Of a DNA stretch of 64,000 nt, positions 42,599 to 50,719 are shown piece after piece. How positions within the stretch are numbered: position 1 is the first letter of the stretch; each line of letters starts with the position of its first letter. The stretch comes from Calidithermus roseus (GTDB taxonomy: Bacteria > Deinococcota > Deinococci > Deinococcales > Thermaceae): the NCBI RefSeq assembly GCF_003574095.1, contig NZ_QWLA01000004.1, positions 17,646 to 81,645 of the forward strand, given 5' to 3'. Below the pieces are notes generated by a model. It saw only the letters and a program-made list of their open reading frames with translations, made no database searches and was not told the DNA's origin. The position numbers and the translations under genes were made by a program.

Positions 42599-42749
42599 AG
42601 CTTGCACCTCTGCAACTTGCTTCCTTTCCGCTCCCGCCTGTCGTGAGAAACCCCAGCCAACCGGGCGCGCACGGACCTACTCTAGCACCGCTCCATCATC
42701 CTAAGGAAAGCAGGGGCACGTTCTGGGTAAGCGCTGATACTTTGGATGA

Positions 42750-43088
42750 GTGGACTGCCTCGAGGTCACACCCGAGTTCGCCCGAGCCCGCGAGTTGTGG
42801 CAGCGTGGGGAGTTCTGGGAGGTGCACGAGGTGCTCGAGCCCCTGTGGATGCGGCTGGAGGGCAAGCGGCGCGAGGTGGTGCACGGCCTGATCCTGCTGG
42901 CCGCCGCCTTGCACAAGGCCAGGACTAGCCCCACCGGGGGCTGGCGCAACTTCGCCAAGGCCCTGCGGCACCTGGAGGGTTTGCCGGATATTTACGCCGG
43001 GCTCGACCTGGGCCAGACCGTCGCCGAGGTGCGGCGGGCGCTCGAGCAACCCGGCTACCATCCCCGGCTTTGCCTGGCTCGCTCCTGA
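42750..43088 (+). CDS. DUF309-family protein
   Basis: A 112-residue helical protein. The signature WQRGEFWEVHEVLEPLWM, then VVHGLILLAAALHKA, is DUF309. The conserved FxxHE..E pattern suggests a metal or active site, but no reaction is known. The start is GTG 42750 with TACTTT 6 nt upstream, again leaderless in type. Confidence 0.88.
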   Translation: MDCLEVTPEFARARELWQRGEFWEVHEVLEPLWMRLEGKRREVVHGLILLAAALHKARTSPTGGWRNFAKALRHLEGLPDIYAGLDLGQTVAEVRRALEQPGYHPRLCLARS

Positions 43089-43129
43089 GGGGCTGTAACA
43101 CCGGCGAGGTATTGCGAGTTGAGCCACCA

Positions 43130-43147
43130 TTGACATCCGGCTGACAG
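43130..43147 (-). promoter_or_regulatory. Pho-box-like direct repeat upstream of phoX
   Basis: Read on the minus strand, CTGTCA-GCCGG-ATGTCA gives two (C/A)TGTCA units 11 bp apart, the spacing of PhoB boxes. It lies about 58 bp before the PhoX start, which fits induction by phosphate starvation. Confidence 0.55.
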
Positions 43148-43204
43148 GGGCCGCCTAGCTTGGCTTTAGCTCTATTGAGAAGCATTACCGCTCAGGAGGA
43201 AGCC

Positions 43205-45172
43205 ATGATCAAGCTCGAGCCCGACGCCCAGGAGTTCCACCAGGCCCCGCGCGGCAACCGCAGCCCGGCGACGTGCCACTGGAAGTGCGGCGATGCCTGC
43301 GCCCAGCCCGTCCCCAACCCCAGCGACAATGCCTACGTGCGTGACGTGATCGAAGAAGCCCTCACCCGCCGCAGCTTCCTGGCGGCCAGCGCGGCTGGGT
43401 TGTTCGTGCTGTCGGGTTTCTCGGCGCTGGCGAGGGCCCAGGCTTCAGGCAATATCGGCTTCAAGGCCATCGGGCTTTCCACCGAAGACCGGCTGCTGCT
43501 CGCCCAGGGCTACAGCGCCAACGTGGTCATCCGCTGGGGCGACCCCATCGCTCGGGGCGCTCGCCGCTTCGACCTCGCCAACTGGAGCGCCCGGGACCAG
43601 GAGGCCGCCTTCGGCTACAACTGCGACTACATCAGCTACCTGCCCCTGCCCTACGGCTCGGCCAACCAGAACCGCGCGCTGTTGTGGGCCAACCACGAGT
43701 ACACCAACCCCGAGCTAATGTTCCCCGGCTACAGCGCGGGCAAGCCCACCAAAGAGCAGGTGGATGTCGAACTCGCCGCCCACGGCGGCAGCGTGGTGGA
43801 GGTCGTGCGCGCAGCCGACGGCAGCGTGGAGTACCTGCCCGTCTCGCAGTTCAACCGCCGCATCACCGCCCTCACCCCCATGGAACTCACCGGCCCCGCC
43901 GCCGGCCACCCCTGGCTGCAGACCAAGGCCGACCCCACTGGCCGGCGGGTGCTGGGGATGCTCAACAACTGCGCCGGAGGCACCACTCCTTGGGGCACCG
44001 TCCTCAGCGCCGAGGAGAACTTCAACCAGTACTTCGCGGGTAACGATGGGGTGAGCAACGAAACCCTCAAGAAGATTCACGCCCGCTACGGCCTGCCCGC
44101 CAAGGAGTCGGGGCGGCGCTGGGAGGCTTTCTACGACCGCTTCGACCTCACCAAGGAGCCCAACGAGCCTTTCCGCCACGGCTGGATCGTGGAGATTGAC
44201 CCCTACGACCCCACCTTCACCCCCAAGAAGCGTACCGCCCTCGGTCGCTTCAAGCACGAGGGTGCCGAGATCAGCCTGGCCGCCGATGGGCGGGTGGTGG
44301 CCTACATGGGCGACGACGAGCGCTTCGAATACATGTACAAGTTCGTCTCCAAGGGCCGCTTCAACCCCGCCGACCGCAAGGCCAACCTGGACCTCCTGGA
44401 CGAGGGCACCCTCTATGTGGCCCGGCTCAACCCCGACGGCACCGGCGAGTGGCTGCCGCTGGTGTTCGGCAACGGCCCGCTGACTGCTGCCAACGGCTTC
44501 GCCAGCCAGGCCGAGGTGCTCATCAACACCCGCGGGGCCGCCGACCTTTTGGGCGCGACCAAGATGGACCGCCCCGAGGACCTCGAGCGCAACCCGGTCA
44601 CGGGTCTGGTCTACGCGGTCATGACCAACAACTCCCGTCGCACCGCCGCCCAGGTGGACAGGGCCAATCCCCGCCCCGACAACAAGGACGGACACATCCT
44701 CGAGATCATGGAAGAGGGCAACGACGCCGGGGCTACCCGCTTCCGCTGGACGCTGTTTTTGGTCTGCGGCGACCCCAAGGACCCCAGTACCTTCTTCGCC
44801 GGGTTCGACAAGACCAAGGTCTCGCCCGTGGCCACCCCCGACAACATCACCTTCGACCGCGCGGGCAACATGTGGATCGCCACCGACGGCATGGACGGCT
44901 CCAACCTCAAGTCCAACGACGGCATCTTCGCCGTGCCCACCCAGGGCCCCGAGCGCGGCTACGTGCGCCAGTTCATGTCGGCCCCCAGGGGGGCCGAGGT
45001 CTGCGGCCCGATCTTCACCGCCGATGGCCGTACCCTCTTCGCGGGCATCCAGCACCCCGGCGAGGGGGGTACCCTCGAGAAGCCGCTGAGCCTGTGGCCC
45101 GACGGCGTCGGCACCGCTCGCCCCTCGGTGGTGGCCATCCGCAAGGATGACGGCGGCGTGATCGGCACTTAG
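43205..45172 (+). CDS. phoX: PhoX-family alkaline phosphatase, Tat-exported
   Basis: A 655-residue DUF839/PhoX protein. A conserved leader (ATCHWKCGDAC) precedes a Tat signal, RRSFLAASAAGLFVLSGFSA, at about residues 55-75, so the enzyme is exported folded. PhoX uses calcium and iron to free phosphate from esters. Segments such as LLWANHEYTNPELMFPGYSA, VLSAEENFNQYFAG and VYAVMTNNS are family-typical. AGGAGGAAGCC precedes ATG 43205. The Pho-box-like repeat upstream fits. Confidence 0.9.
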   Translation: MIKLEPDAQEFHQAPRGNRSPATCHWKCGDACAQPVPNPSDNAYVRDVIEEALTRRSFLAASAAGLFVLSGFSALARAQASGNIGFKAIGLSTEDRLLLAQGYSANVVIRWGDPIARGARRFDLANWSARDQEAAFGYNCDYISYLPLPYGSANQNRALLWANHEYTNPELMFPGYSAGKPTKEQVDVELAAHGGSVVEVVRAADGSVEYLPVSQFNRRITALTPMELTGPAAGHPWLQTKADPTGRRVLGMLNNCAGGTTPWGTVLSAEENFNQYFAGNDGVSNETLKKIHARYGLPAKESGRRWEAFYDRFDLTKEPNEPFRHGWIVEIDPYDPTFTPKKRTALGRFKHEGAEISLAADGRVVAYMGDDERFEYMYKFVSKGRFNPADRKANLDLLDEGTLYVARLNPDGTGEWLPLVFGNGPLTAANGFASQAEVLINTRGAADLLGATKMDRPEDLERNPVTGLVYAVMTNNSRRTAAQVDRANPRPDNKDGHILEIMEEGNDAGATRFRWTLFLVCGDPKDPSTFFAGFDKTKVSPVATPDNITFDRAGNMWIATDGMDGSNLKSNDGIFAVPTQGPERGYVRQFMSAPRGAEVCGPIFTADGRTLFAGIQHPGEGGTLEKPLSLWPDGVGTARPSVVAIRKDDGGVIGT

Positions 45173-45215
45173 AGGGAGGACGGGCCCGGAGGTCGAACGC
45201 GCCTGCGTCTACCGG

Positions 45216-45227
45216 TAAGCTAGGGGC
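45216..45227 (+). promoter_or_regulatory. Leaderless -10 box of the asparaginase gene
   Basis: TAAGCT ends 6 nt before the GTG start at 45228; no ribosome site is placed for this start. Confidence 0.5.
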
Positions 45228-46223
45228 GTGCAATCGTTCGTCTACGCCTACCGGGGCGGCCTGATCGAGAACCGCCACCGCCTCTCCCTCGCCATCGTCG
45301 ATCCTGCGGGCAAGCTGCTGGCGCACAGTGGCGACCCCCACCTCACGGCCCACCTGCGCTCCAGCGCCAAGCCCTTTCAGGCCCTGGCCCTCTACCTGAG
45401 CGGGGCCGTGGAGCGCTTCGGCCTCACCCCCGAGGAGGTGGCCCTGGCCTGCGCCTCCCACGACGGGACGCCCCGCCACGTCGAGGTGGCCGCGGGTTTC
45501 CTGCAAAAGCTCGGCCTCGAGCCCTCCGCCCTGGTGTGCGGCATCCACCCGCCCTTCTCCCGCAGCGCCCGCAAGGCCCTCGAGCACAACGGGCAGAAGC
45601 CCACCGTGCTGCACAACAACTGCTCGGGCAAGCACACCGGCATGATGGCCGCCGCGCTGGCGATGGGGGAGAGCCCCGAGGGCTACGAGCAGCCCACCCA
45701 TCCCGTCCAGCGGCTCAACCTCCAGACCCTGCGCGACCTCTCCGGCGTGTCCGACGTGCCCTACGGCGTAGACGGGTGCAGCGTTCCCACCTTCGTGCTG
45801 CCCCTGGCCGCCGCCGCTAAGATGTTCGCCCACCTAGCTGCCCCCGAGACCGCTCCCGAGCCCTACCAGGAGGGCCTCGAGGCGGTCTACCGGGCTATCC
45901 GCGCCCACCCCGAGATGGTGGCCGGGCCCGAGAGCATCGACACCGTCTTGATGCAAAAAGTCCCCGGCCTCATCGCCAAGCGCGGGGCCGACGGCTACTA
46001 CGGCATGGCCCTGCGCGAGAGCCGCTGGGGCCCCATCGGCATCACCCTCAAGGTCGAAGACGGCTCGCAGGCCGCCCGCGAACCCGCCGTGGTGCGGCTT
46101 CTGGAACTCCTGGGCCCGCTCTCGCCCGAGGAACCTTTGGAGTGGCGCAGGCCGCTGCTCAAGAACGTGCGGGGCCTCGAGGTCGGCTGGCTGGAGGCGA
46201 GGCTCGAGCTGCGGTGGGCCTGA
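45228..46223 (+). CDS. L-asparaginase II family protein
   Basis: A 331-residue protein of the rhizobial-type asparaginase II family, unrelated to E. coli AnsA/AnsB. The motifs HLRSSAKPFQAL, VLHNNCSGKHTGMMAAALAM and GVDGCSVPTFVLPL hold the Ser-Lys tandem and the cysteine of the metal site. It hydrolyses asparagine to aspartate and ammonia. Aspartate aminotransferase lies 0.9 kb downstream. Confidence 0.9.
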   Translation: MQSFVYAYRGGLIENRHRLSLAIVDPAGKLLAHSGDPHLTAHLRSSAKPFQALALYLSGAVERFGLTPEEVALACASHDGTPRHVEVAAGFLQKLGLEPSALVCGIHPPFSRSARKALEHNGQKPTVLHNNCSGKHTGMMAAALAMGESPEGYEQPTHPVQRLNLQTLRDLSGVSDVPYGVDGCSVPTFVLPLAAAAKMFAHLAAPETAPEPYQEGLEAVYRAIRAHPEMVAGPESIDTVLMQKVPGLIAKRGADGYYGMALRESRWGPIGITLKVEDGSQAAREPAVVRLLELLGPLSPEEPLEWRRPLLKNVRGLEVGWLEARLELRWA

Positions 46224-46235
46224 GGGGAGGCGCGA

Positions 46236-46470
46236 TCAGTCCAGGCCAAGGTGTGGCTTGATCTTCCTGCTAATCTGCTGCATCAGCGCAGGGGGAACCG
46301 TGCCCAGCTTATGGCTGAGCCGGGCTTTGGAAACGGCGCTCAGTTGCCCAACCTGGGCTTTGCTATTGGTCTCGAGCCCCGTTGCCTCAGCGGGCAGCAG
46401 CACCTTGGAAGGGATAGATTCGCGCGCTGTCGGAGGAAAGAGGGGCGACCACCACCGTAGTTCCATGGAG
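46236..46470 (-). pseudogene. C-terminal fragment of a MazF/PemK-type toxin
   Basis: The frame reads SIPSKVLLPAEATGLETNSK, then AQVGQLSAVSKARLSHKLGT and QISRKIKPHLGLD, which is the last half of a MazF/PemK toxin. The N-terminal half is absent; the sequence upstream belongs to a DUF5615 toxin in another frame. It is a recombination remnant. Confidence 0.65.
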
Positions 46471-46717
46471 TGTTGGAGGTGTTGCCCAGGGCGAGCAGGA
46501 TGATCTTGGGCGGAGGGCCTTTGAGGCTTTGCAGCGTCACGAAGTCGCTGTCCTTGGTGATGAACACGATGTCCTTGCCCTGAGCCGCTCGGAAGATCAA
46601 TTCGTCACTGGCTCTGCTCAGTCCGAGGTCACGCAAAGGCCACACCTCAAGGCCAAATTCCTTGCGGATCCAGTTGGCAATGGCCGGGGAAATGTGGGCA
46701 TCGAGCCAGAGCGTCAC
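46340..46717 (-). pseudogene. DUF5615 PIN-like toxin with replaced C-terminus
   Basis: From GTG 46717 the protein begins VTLWLDAHISPAIANWIRKE and continues to FITKDSDFVTLQSLKGPPPK and LLALGNTSN, the DUF5615 (Mut7-C-like) toxin core. After about residue 82 the reading enters the MazF fragment out of frame and ends at 46340, so the C-terminal strand is lost. GTGA overlap couples it to the DUF433 antitoxin. Activity is doubtful. Confidence 0.65.
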
Positions 46718-46920
46718 GCTGCTATGGTAGGGTGGTTCAGCCGCATCGACGCATACTGCAACGCTGCTTTCAGATCGTCCGGCTCGAGGTCCGGCAGTTC
46801 CTCGAGGATCTGCTCGGGACTTAGCCCGGCAGCGTATAAATCGAGGATGTCCGTTACCCGGATGCACGGGCGACCCCCGCACTGTTCAGGATTGATGGTG
46901 ATGCGCTCGAGGAGGTTCAT
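46714..46920 (-). CDS. DUF433-family antitoxin
   Basis: A 68-residue protein, MNLLERITINPEQCGGRPCI, then RVTDILDLYAAGLSPEQILE. This is the DUF433 winged-helix fold that typically precedes DUF5615 toxins. It would bind its own promoter and the toxin. The toxin GTG overlaps its stop. Confidence 0.88.
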   Translation of the reverse strand: MNLLERITINPEQCGGRPCIRVTDILDLYAAGLSPEQILEELPDLEPDDLKAALQYASMRLNHPTIAA

Positions 46921-47094
46921 GTTCACCCTTTCCCTGCAGGACGGTAGAACTGTACAGAGTATAGCGAGCTGTAAGGAAGCTGCCTCCACCGCCGCAGGAG
47001 TCGAAGACGTGTGGGCTTCGTCGTGTATTACCAGGTCGAATTTTGGTATACCGGCCCTTGACCTTTGACCCTCGACCCTTAACAATCTACGGGT

Positions 47095-48255
47095 ATGCGA
47101 GGCTTGTCCCAGCGCGTCAAGGCGCTCAAACCCAGTGCTACGGTGGCGGTCAACGCCAAGGCCCTCGAGCTGCGCCGCCAGGGCGTGGACCTGGTTGCCA
47201 TGACGGCGGGCGAGCCCGATTTCGACACTCCCCAGCACGTCAAGGACGCGGCCCTGCGGGCCATGCAGGCGGGCAAGACCAAGTACGCGCCCCCGGCGGG
47301 CATCCCCGAGCTGCGCGAGGCCATCAGCGCCAAGTTCAAGCGCGAGAACGGGCTCGAGATCCCGCCCGAGCAGACCGTGGTCACGGTGGGCGGCAAGCAG
47401 GCGCTGTTCAACCTTTTCCAGGCCATCCTCGACCCCGGCGACGAGGTGATCGTCATCGGGCCTTACTGGGTCTCCTACCCCGAGATGGTGCGCTTCGCCC
47501 AGGGCACCCCGGTCGAGGTGCTCACCGGTCCCGAGTCGGGCTTCGTGCCCGACCCCGAGGAGATCGAGCGCAAGATCACCTCCCGCACCAAGGCCCTGGT
47601 GCTCAACTCGCCGGGCAACCCCACCGGCGCGGTGTACCCGCCTGAAGTCATCCGGGCCATCGCCGAGCTGGCCAACAAGCACGACTTCTACCTCGTCTCC
47701 GACGAGATCTACGAGCACCTGATCTACGAGGGTGAGCACTTCTCCCCAGCCCACGTCGCTCCCGAGCGCACCATCACCGTCAACGGCGCGGCCAAGGCCT
47801 ATGCCATGACCGGTTGGCGCATCGGCTACGCGGGTGGCCCCAAGGACGTGATCAAGGGCATCATCGACGTCTCGAGCCAGTCCACCACCTCCCCCGACAC
47901 CATCGCCCAGTGGGCCATGGTCGAAGCCCTCACCAACACCGAGGCCTCGGGCCGCTTCATCGCCATGGCCCGCGAGGCCTACCGCAAGCGCCGCGACCTC
48001 ATCGTGAAGGGCCTCAACGACATCGGCCTCACCACGCCCATGGTCAATGGGGCCTTCTACGTGCTTTCCGACACCAGCCGCATCGACCCCGACGAGAACA
48101 AGGCGGCCTTGCGGATGCTCGAGGAGGCCAAGGTGGCCGTGGTGCCCGGCACCGACTTCGCCGCGCCGCATCACGTTCGCTTCAGCTACGCCACCAGCGA
48201 GGCCAACATCCAGAAAGCGCTCGAGCGGCTGGCCGAGTTGCTCAAGGTCGGATAA
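47095..48255 (+). CDS. aspC: Aspartate aminotransferase (class I, Thermus type)
   Basis: A 386-residue PLP enzyme exchanging amino groups between aspartate and 2-oxoglutarate. MRGLSQRVKALKPSATVAVN and AGEPDFDTPQHVK closely follow my memory of the T. thermophilus enzyme. SPGNPTGAVYPPEV, the PLP lysine in VNGAAKAYAMTGWRIGY and the late HHVRFSYATSE are complete. The close Thermus likeness is one reason for placing the window in Thermales. Confidence 0.95.
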   Translation: MRGLSQRVKALKPSATVAVNAKALELRRQGVDLVAMTAGEPDFDTPQHVKDAALRAMQAGKTKYAPPAGIPELREAISAKFKRENGLEIPPEQTVVTVGGKQALFNLFQAILDPGDEVIVIGPYWVSYPEMVRFAQGTPVEVLTGPESGFVPDPEEIERKITSRTKALVLNSPGNPTGAVYPPEVIRAIAELANKHDFYLVSDEIYEHLIYEGEHFSPAHVAPERTITVNGAAKAYAMTGWRIGYAGGPKDVIKGIIDVSSQSTTSPDTIAQWAMVEALTNTEASGRFIAMAREAYRKRRDLIVKGLNDIGLTTPMVNGAFYVLSDTSRIDPDENKAALRMLEEAKVAVVPGTDFAAPHHVRFSYATSEANIQKALERLAELLKVG

Positions 48256-48392
48256 ACACGTCAGGCCCATAGGGTAGATCCAAGTTGGCGAGCCTCCTGC
48301 CGGTCGGCTGTTCATCCTTTTTCGCGGAACTGCCCGTATCGCGGGAGGCATTTGGTCGCCCATCCGTACAGCCGCCGGGTGAAGGTCTGCTA

Positions 48393-48412
48393 CCATAGGT
48401 ACGGACCTATGG
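48393..48412. promoter_or_regulatory. Operator overlapping the start codon of the ArsR-type regulator
   Basis: CCATAGGTACGGACCTATGG is a perfect 8-bp inverted repeat with a 4-nt centre; the ATG at 48409 is inside its right arm. Binding would block the gene's own transcription. Confidence 0.65.
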
Positions 48413-49485
48413 ACTCCCCCGAGATCCTGACCTTCAGCACGCCCAAGGTGGAAACGTCCTCGGTCGAGGCCATACCCTCGCCCACCCTCGAGCTGGCCTA
48501 CGCCTACTACGTGCTCAACCGTCCCGATAGCCAGCAGAAGGGCCGTGAGATGCCCTGGCTGGGCTTGCTCTACGAGCAACACCCCGAGCTGGTGGAGCGG
48601 ATCCGCACCTTCTGGCCCGAGGCGGAGCGCGACCATGTCGGCTTCGACCTCTTCTGGCTCGTGGCCGACTTAGGCTACGCCCGCGACCCCAGCCCCCAGC
48701 GCCTGCTCGAGGACCTGGCGAAGCTGCCGGGCCGCTTCCTCAAGCACCTCGAGGTCCAGCGCCACAAAGCGCTCGAGAAGTGCGAGGACGAGGCTCAGCG
48801 GGAGAAGGAAAGCCACAAGTACGAGGGGCCGATAAAGCGTTTTAGCAAGCTCAAGCACTCCAGGGAACTCCGACAGAGCTACATAGAGATGCTGAGCCAG
48901 CTGTGGGCCGTCCTCGAGCCGCTGTGGCTGAAGGAGGGGCTGGAGGAGGCCCGGCGGGCCAGCGAGCTTTTCCGGGCCAAATACCAGCAGACGGGCGACG
49001 TGCTCGAGGCCCTGCCGCCGCACCACTTCACCCAGTTCGAGGCCGACGCGCAGGAGATCAGGGCTTCACAGAAAAAAGGCGCCCTGGTTGTGGTGCCGCT
49101 GTACTTCGCCCTGGGCGGCGGCTTCAACTTCGACATGGCCGACGCCCATTACATTGGCTATGGCATCCAGAGCGAGCGTTTCTACGAAGACCTCAGCGCC
49201 CAGGCGCAGGCCACCGCCGCCAGCATGAAGGCCCTGGCCGACCCCACGCGGCTGATGCTCCTGACCCTCATTGCCCGTTATGAGAACTTCGCCCTGACGG
49301 TGAGCGATCTCGCCAAGCAGTTGGGCGTGAGCCAGCCCACCGTCAGCGGTCACCTCAAGCTGCTCAAGGAGGCCGGCCTGGTTACCCTTGAAAAACACGG
49401 CAACAAGGCTTTCCACAAGCTCAATATCCAGGCGCTCGAGGCCACCTTCGACGGGCTGCGCAAGCTGCTGTTGCGGCCTAAGTAG
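48409..49485 (+). CDS. ArsR-type winged-helix regulator with long N-terminal domain
   Basis: A 358-residue protein. The C-terminal 95 residues are an ArsR winged helix (ADPTRLMLLTLIARYENFAL, then SDLAKQLGVSQPTVSGHLKL). The N-terminal 260 residues (for example FDLFWLVADLGYARDPSPQR) are an uncharacterised sensor of the kind found in DUF5937-like regulators. There is no Cys metal-box. The ATG at 48409 is favoured because the palindromic operator is centred on it. Confidence 0.8.
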   Translation: MDSPEILTFSTPKVETSSVEAIPSPTLELAYAYYVLNRPDSQQKGREMPWLGLLYEQHPELVERIRTFWPEAERDHVGFDLFWLVADLGYARDPSPQRLLEDLAKLPGRFLKHLEVQRHKALEKCEDEAQREKESHKYEGPIKRFSKLKHSRELRQSYIEMLSQLWAVLEPLWLKEGLEEARRASELFRAKYQQTGDVLEALPPHHFTQFEADAQEIRASQKKGALVVVPLYFALGGGFNFDMADAHYIGYGIQSERFYEDLSAQAQATAASMKALADPTRLMLLTLIARYENFALTVSDLAKQLGVSQPTVSGHLKLLKEAGLVTLEKHGNKAFHKLNIQALEATFDGLRKLLLRPK

Positions 49486-49493
49486 ATAGCCCA

Positions 49494-49543
49494 TTGACAA
49501 TATAGCCAATTGCCTATACTATGTTATATAGGAGGTTGGCTAT
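49494..49543 (+). promoter_or_regulatory. Strong promoter and inverted repeat of a small gene
   Basis: TTGACA (49494-49499), 17 bp, TACTAT (49517-49522). ATAGCCAA (49502-49509) and TTGGCTAT (49536-49543) are perfectly inverted; the right arm covers the end of the ribosome site and the first two start-codon bases. Confidence 0.65.
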
Positions 49544-49724
49544 GAATTTTAGCTACGAGTTACTGCAGGTCAGGGCCAGTGAGCGTATCGCCCAACTCCG
49601 CCAGGAAGCCGAGAACGAGCGCTCCTTGCGACAAAAAGCCAAAGAGGCCTTCCAGGTTCTGGCCTTTGCTCGCCGCGAGCAGCGCCAGCCAGCCTCCAAA
49701 GCTCCCTCACGGCGTTCTGCTTAG
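49542..49724 (+). CDS. Small charged protein (60 aa)
   Basis: MNFSYELLQVRASERIAQLR followed by a Glu/Arg/Gln-rich helix and a basic Pro/Ser tail. No family recognised. An ideal AGGAGGT site, consensus promoter and strong terminator frame the gene, so it is a real, independently and probably highly expressed unit. The helix could dimerise or bind nucleic acid; nothing proves it. Confidence 0.7.
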   Translation: MNFSYELLQVRASERIAQLRQEAENERSLRQKAKEAFQVLAFARREQRQPASKAPSRRSA

Positions 49725-49738
49725 GGCCGAGCGAAGCG

Positions 49739-49780
49739 AACCCAGCCAGAACTGAGCCTCCTGGCTGGGTTTGGCTTTTT
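49739..49780 (+). terminator. Rho-independent terminator of the small gene
   Basis: AACCCAGCCAG (49739-49749) pairs with CTGGCTGGGTT (49761-49771), 11 bp with an 11-nt loop, followed by TGGCTTTTT. Confidence 0.9.
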
Positions 49781-49930
49781 GCAGCATAGCCATCCACCAA
49801 TATTTCTCGCGATGCGTCGAAGGCTGGACGCCCGTGGTCTTCTGCTTCGTGCTTATCGCGCCTCCAGCTGCCTGCTTTTGCTGAGGCTGATGTATCGGTG
49901 ACGTACGAGGCAGTATGCTAGGGCCAGCCG

Positions 49931-50719
49931 ATGAAACCGGGGCCATTCAACGCCATTACCGACGTGCCAGGGATCAAAGTTGGGCACTACACCGATGCCC
50001 TCAACCTCACCGGCGTCAGCGTGGTCTTAGTCGAGCAGGGGGCAGTGGCCGGGGTAGACGTGCGCGGGAGCGCGCCGGGGACGCGGGAAACCGATCTGCT
50101 CCATCCGGTCAACCTGGTCGAGCAGGTGCAGGCCATCGTGCTCTCGGGAGGGAGTGCTTATGGCCTCGAGGCCGCCGGCGGCGTGCTGCGCTACCTCGAG
50201 GAGCGCGGGTTGGGCAGCGCCAGCGTGGTGCTGGACGATGGTTTGCGGATCGGGGCCATCGTGGGGGCCAACGCCCACGGGCGGGCCTGGGACCCCGTGA
50301 GCGGGGAACTCTACGCTCGCTGGCTCGAGCTGGGGGACGAGTTCGGCCTCAAGCACCCGCCGCGCCCCATTCACAATCCCCCGGACTACTCCGACATGTT
50401 CGACAGCCCCCTCCAACTGCACAACACCGTGATCGGGGTAGTGGCCACCAACGCCCGGCTGACCAAGGCCCAGGCTCAGAAGGTGGCCATGATGACCCAC
50501 GACGGCATCGCCAGGGCCGTCACCCCGGCCCACACTATGTTCGATGGGGACGTGATCTTCGCCCTGGGAACGGGCGAGGTCGAGATCTCGACGCCGGCCC
50601 AGCTCAGCCGCCTGGGGGCTCTGGCTGCCGACGTCTTCGCGCGGGCGCTGATCCACGGCCTGCTGCACGCCCGCTCGGTGGGGGGGCTGCGCTGCTACCG
50701 GGAGGTCTATGACGCCTGA
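49931..50719 (+). CDS. P1 (S58/DmpA) family peptidase
   Basis: A 262-residue N-terminal-nucleophile hydrolase. The motifs ITDVPGIKVGHYTDALNLTG, IVLSGGSAYGLEAAGGVLRY and the self-cleavage region LQLHNTVIGVVATNARLTK (nucleophile Thr after Asn) are typical. Relatives are the aminopeptidase DmpA and the nylon-oligomer hydrolase NylC. It is probably cut into two subunits. It overlaps the M20 peptidase gene and precedes a peptide importer, so it likely trims unusual peptides or amides. Confidence 0.88.
   Translation: MKPGPFNAITDVPGIKVGHYTDALNLTGVSVVLVEQGAVAGVDVRGSAPGTRETDLLHPVNLVEQVQAIVLSGGSAYGLEAAGGVLRYLEERGLGSASVVLDDGLRIGAIVGANAHGRAWDPVSGELYARWLELGDEFGLKHPPRPIHNPPDYSDMFDSPLQLHNTVIGVVATNARLTKAQAQKVAMMTHDGIARAVTPAHTMFDGDVIFALGTGEVEISTPAQLSRLGALAADVFARALIHGLLHARSVGGLRCYREVYDA

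Noticed and set aside
46714..48636. A 640-codon minus-strand frame opposite aspC
   Set aside because: Only its last 68 codons are real (the DUF433 antitoxin); the rest mirrors the aminotransferase.
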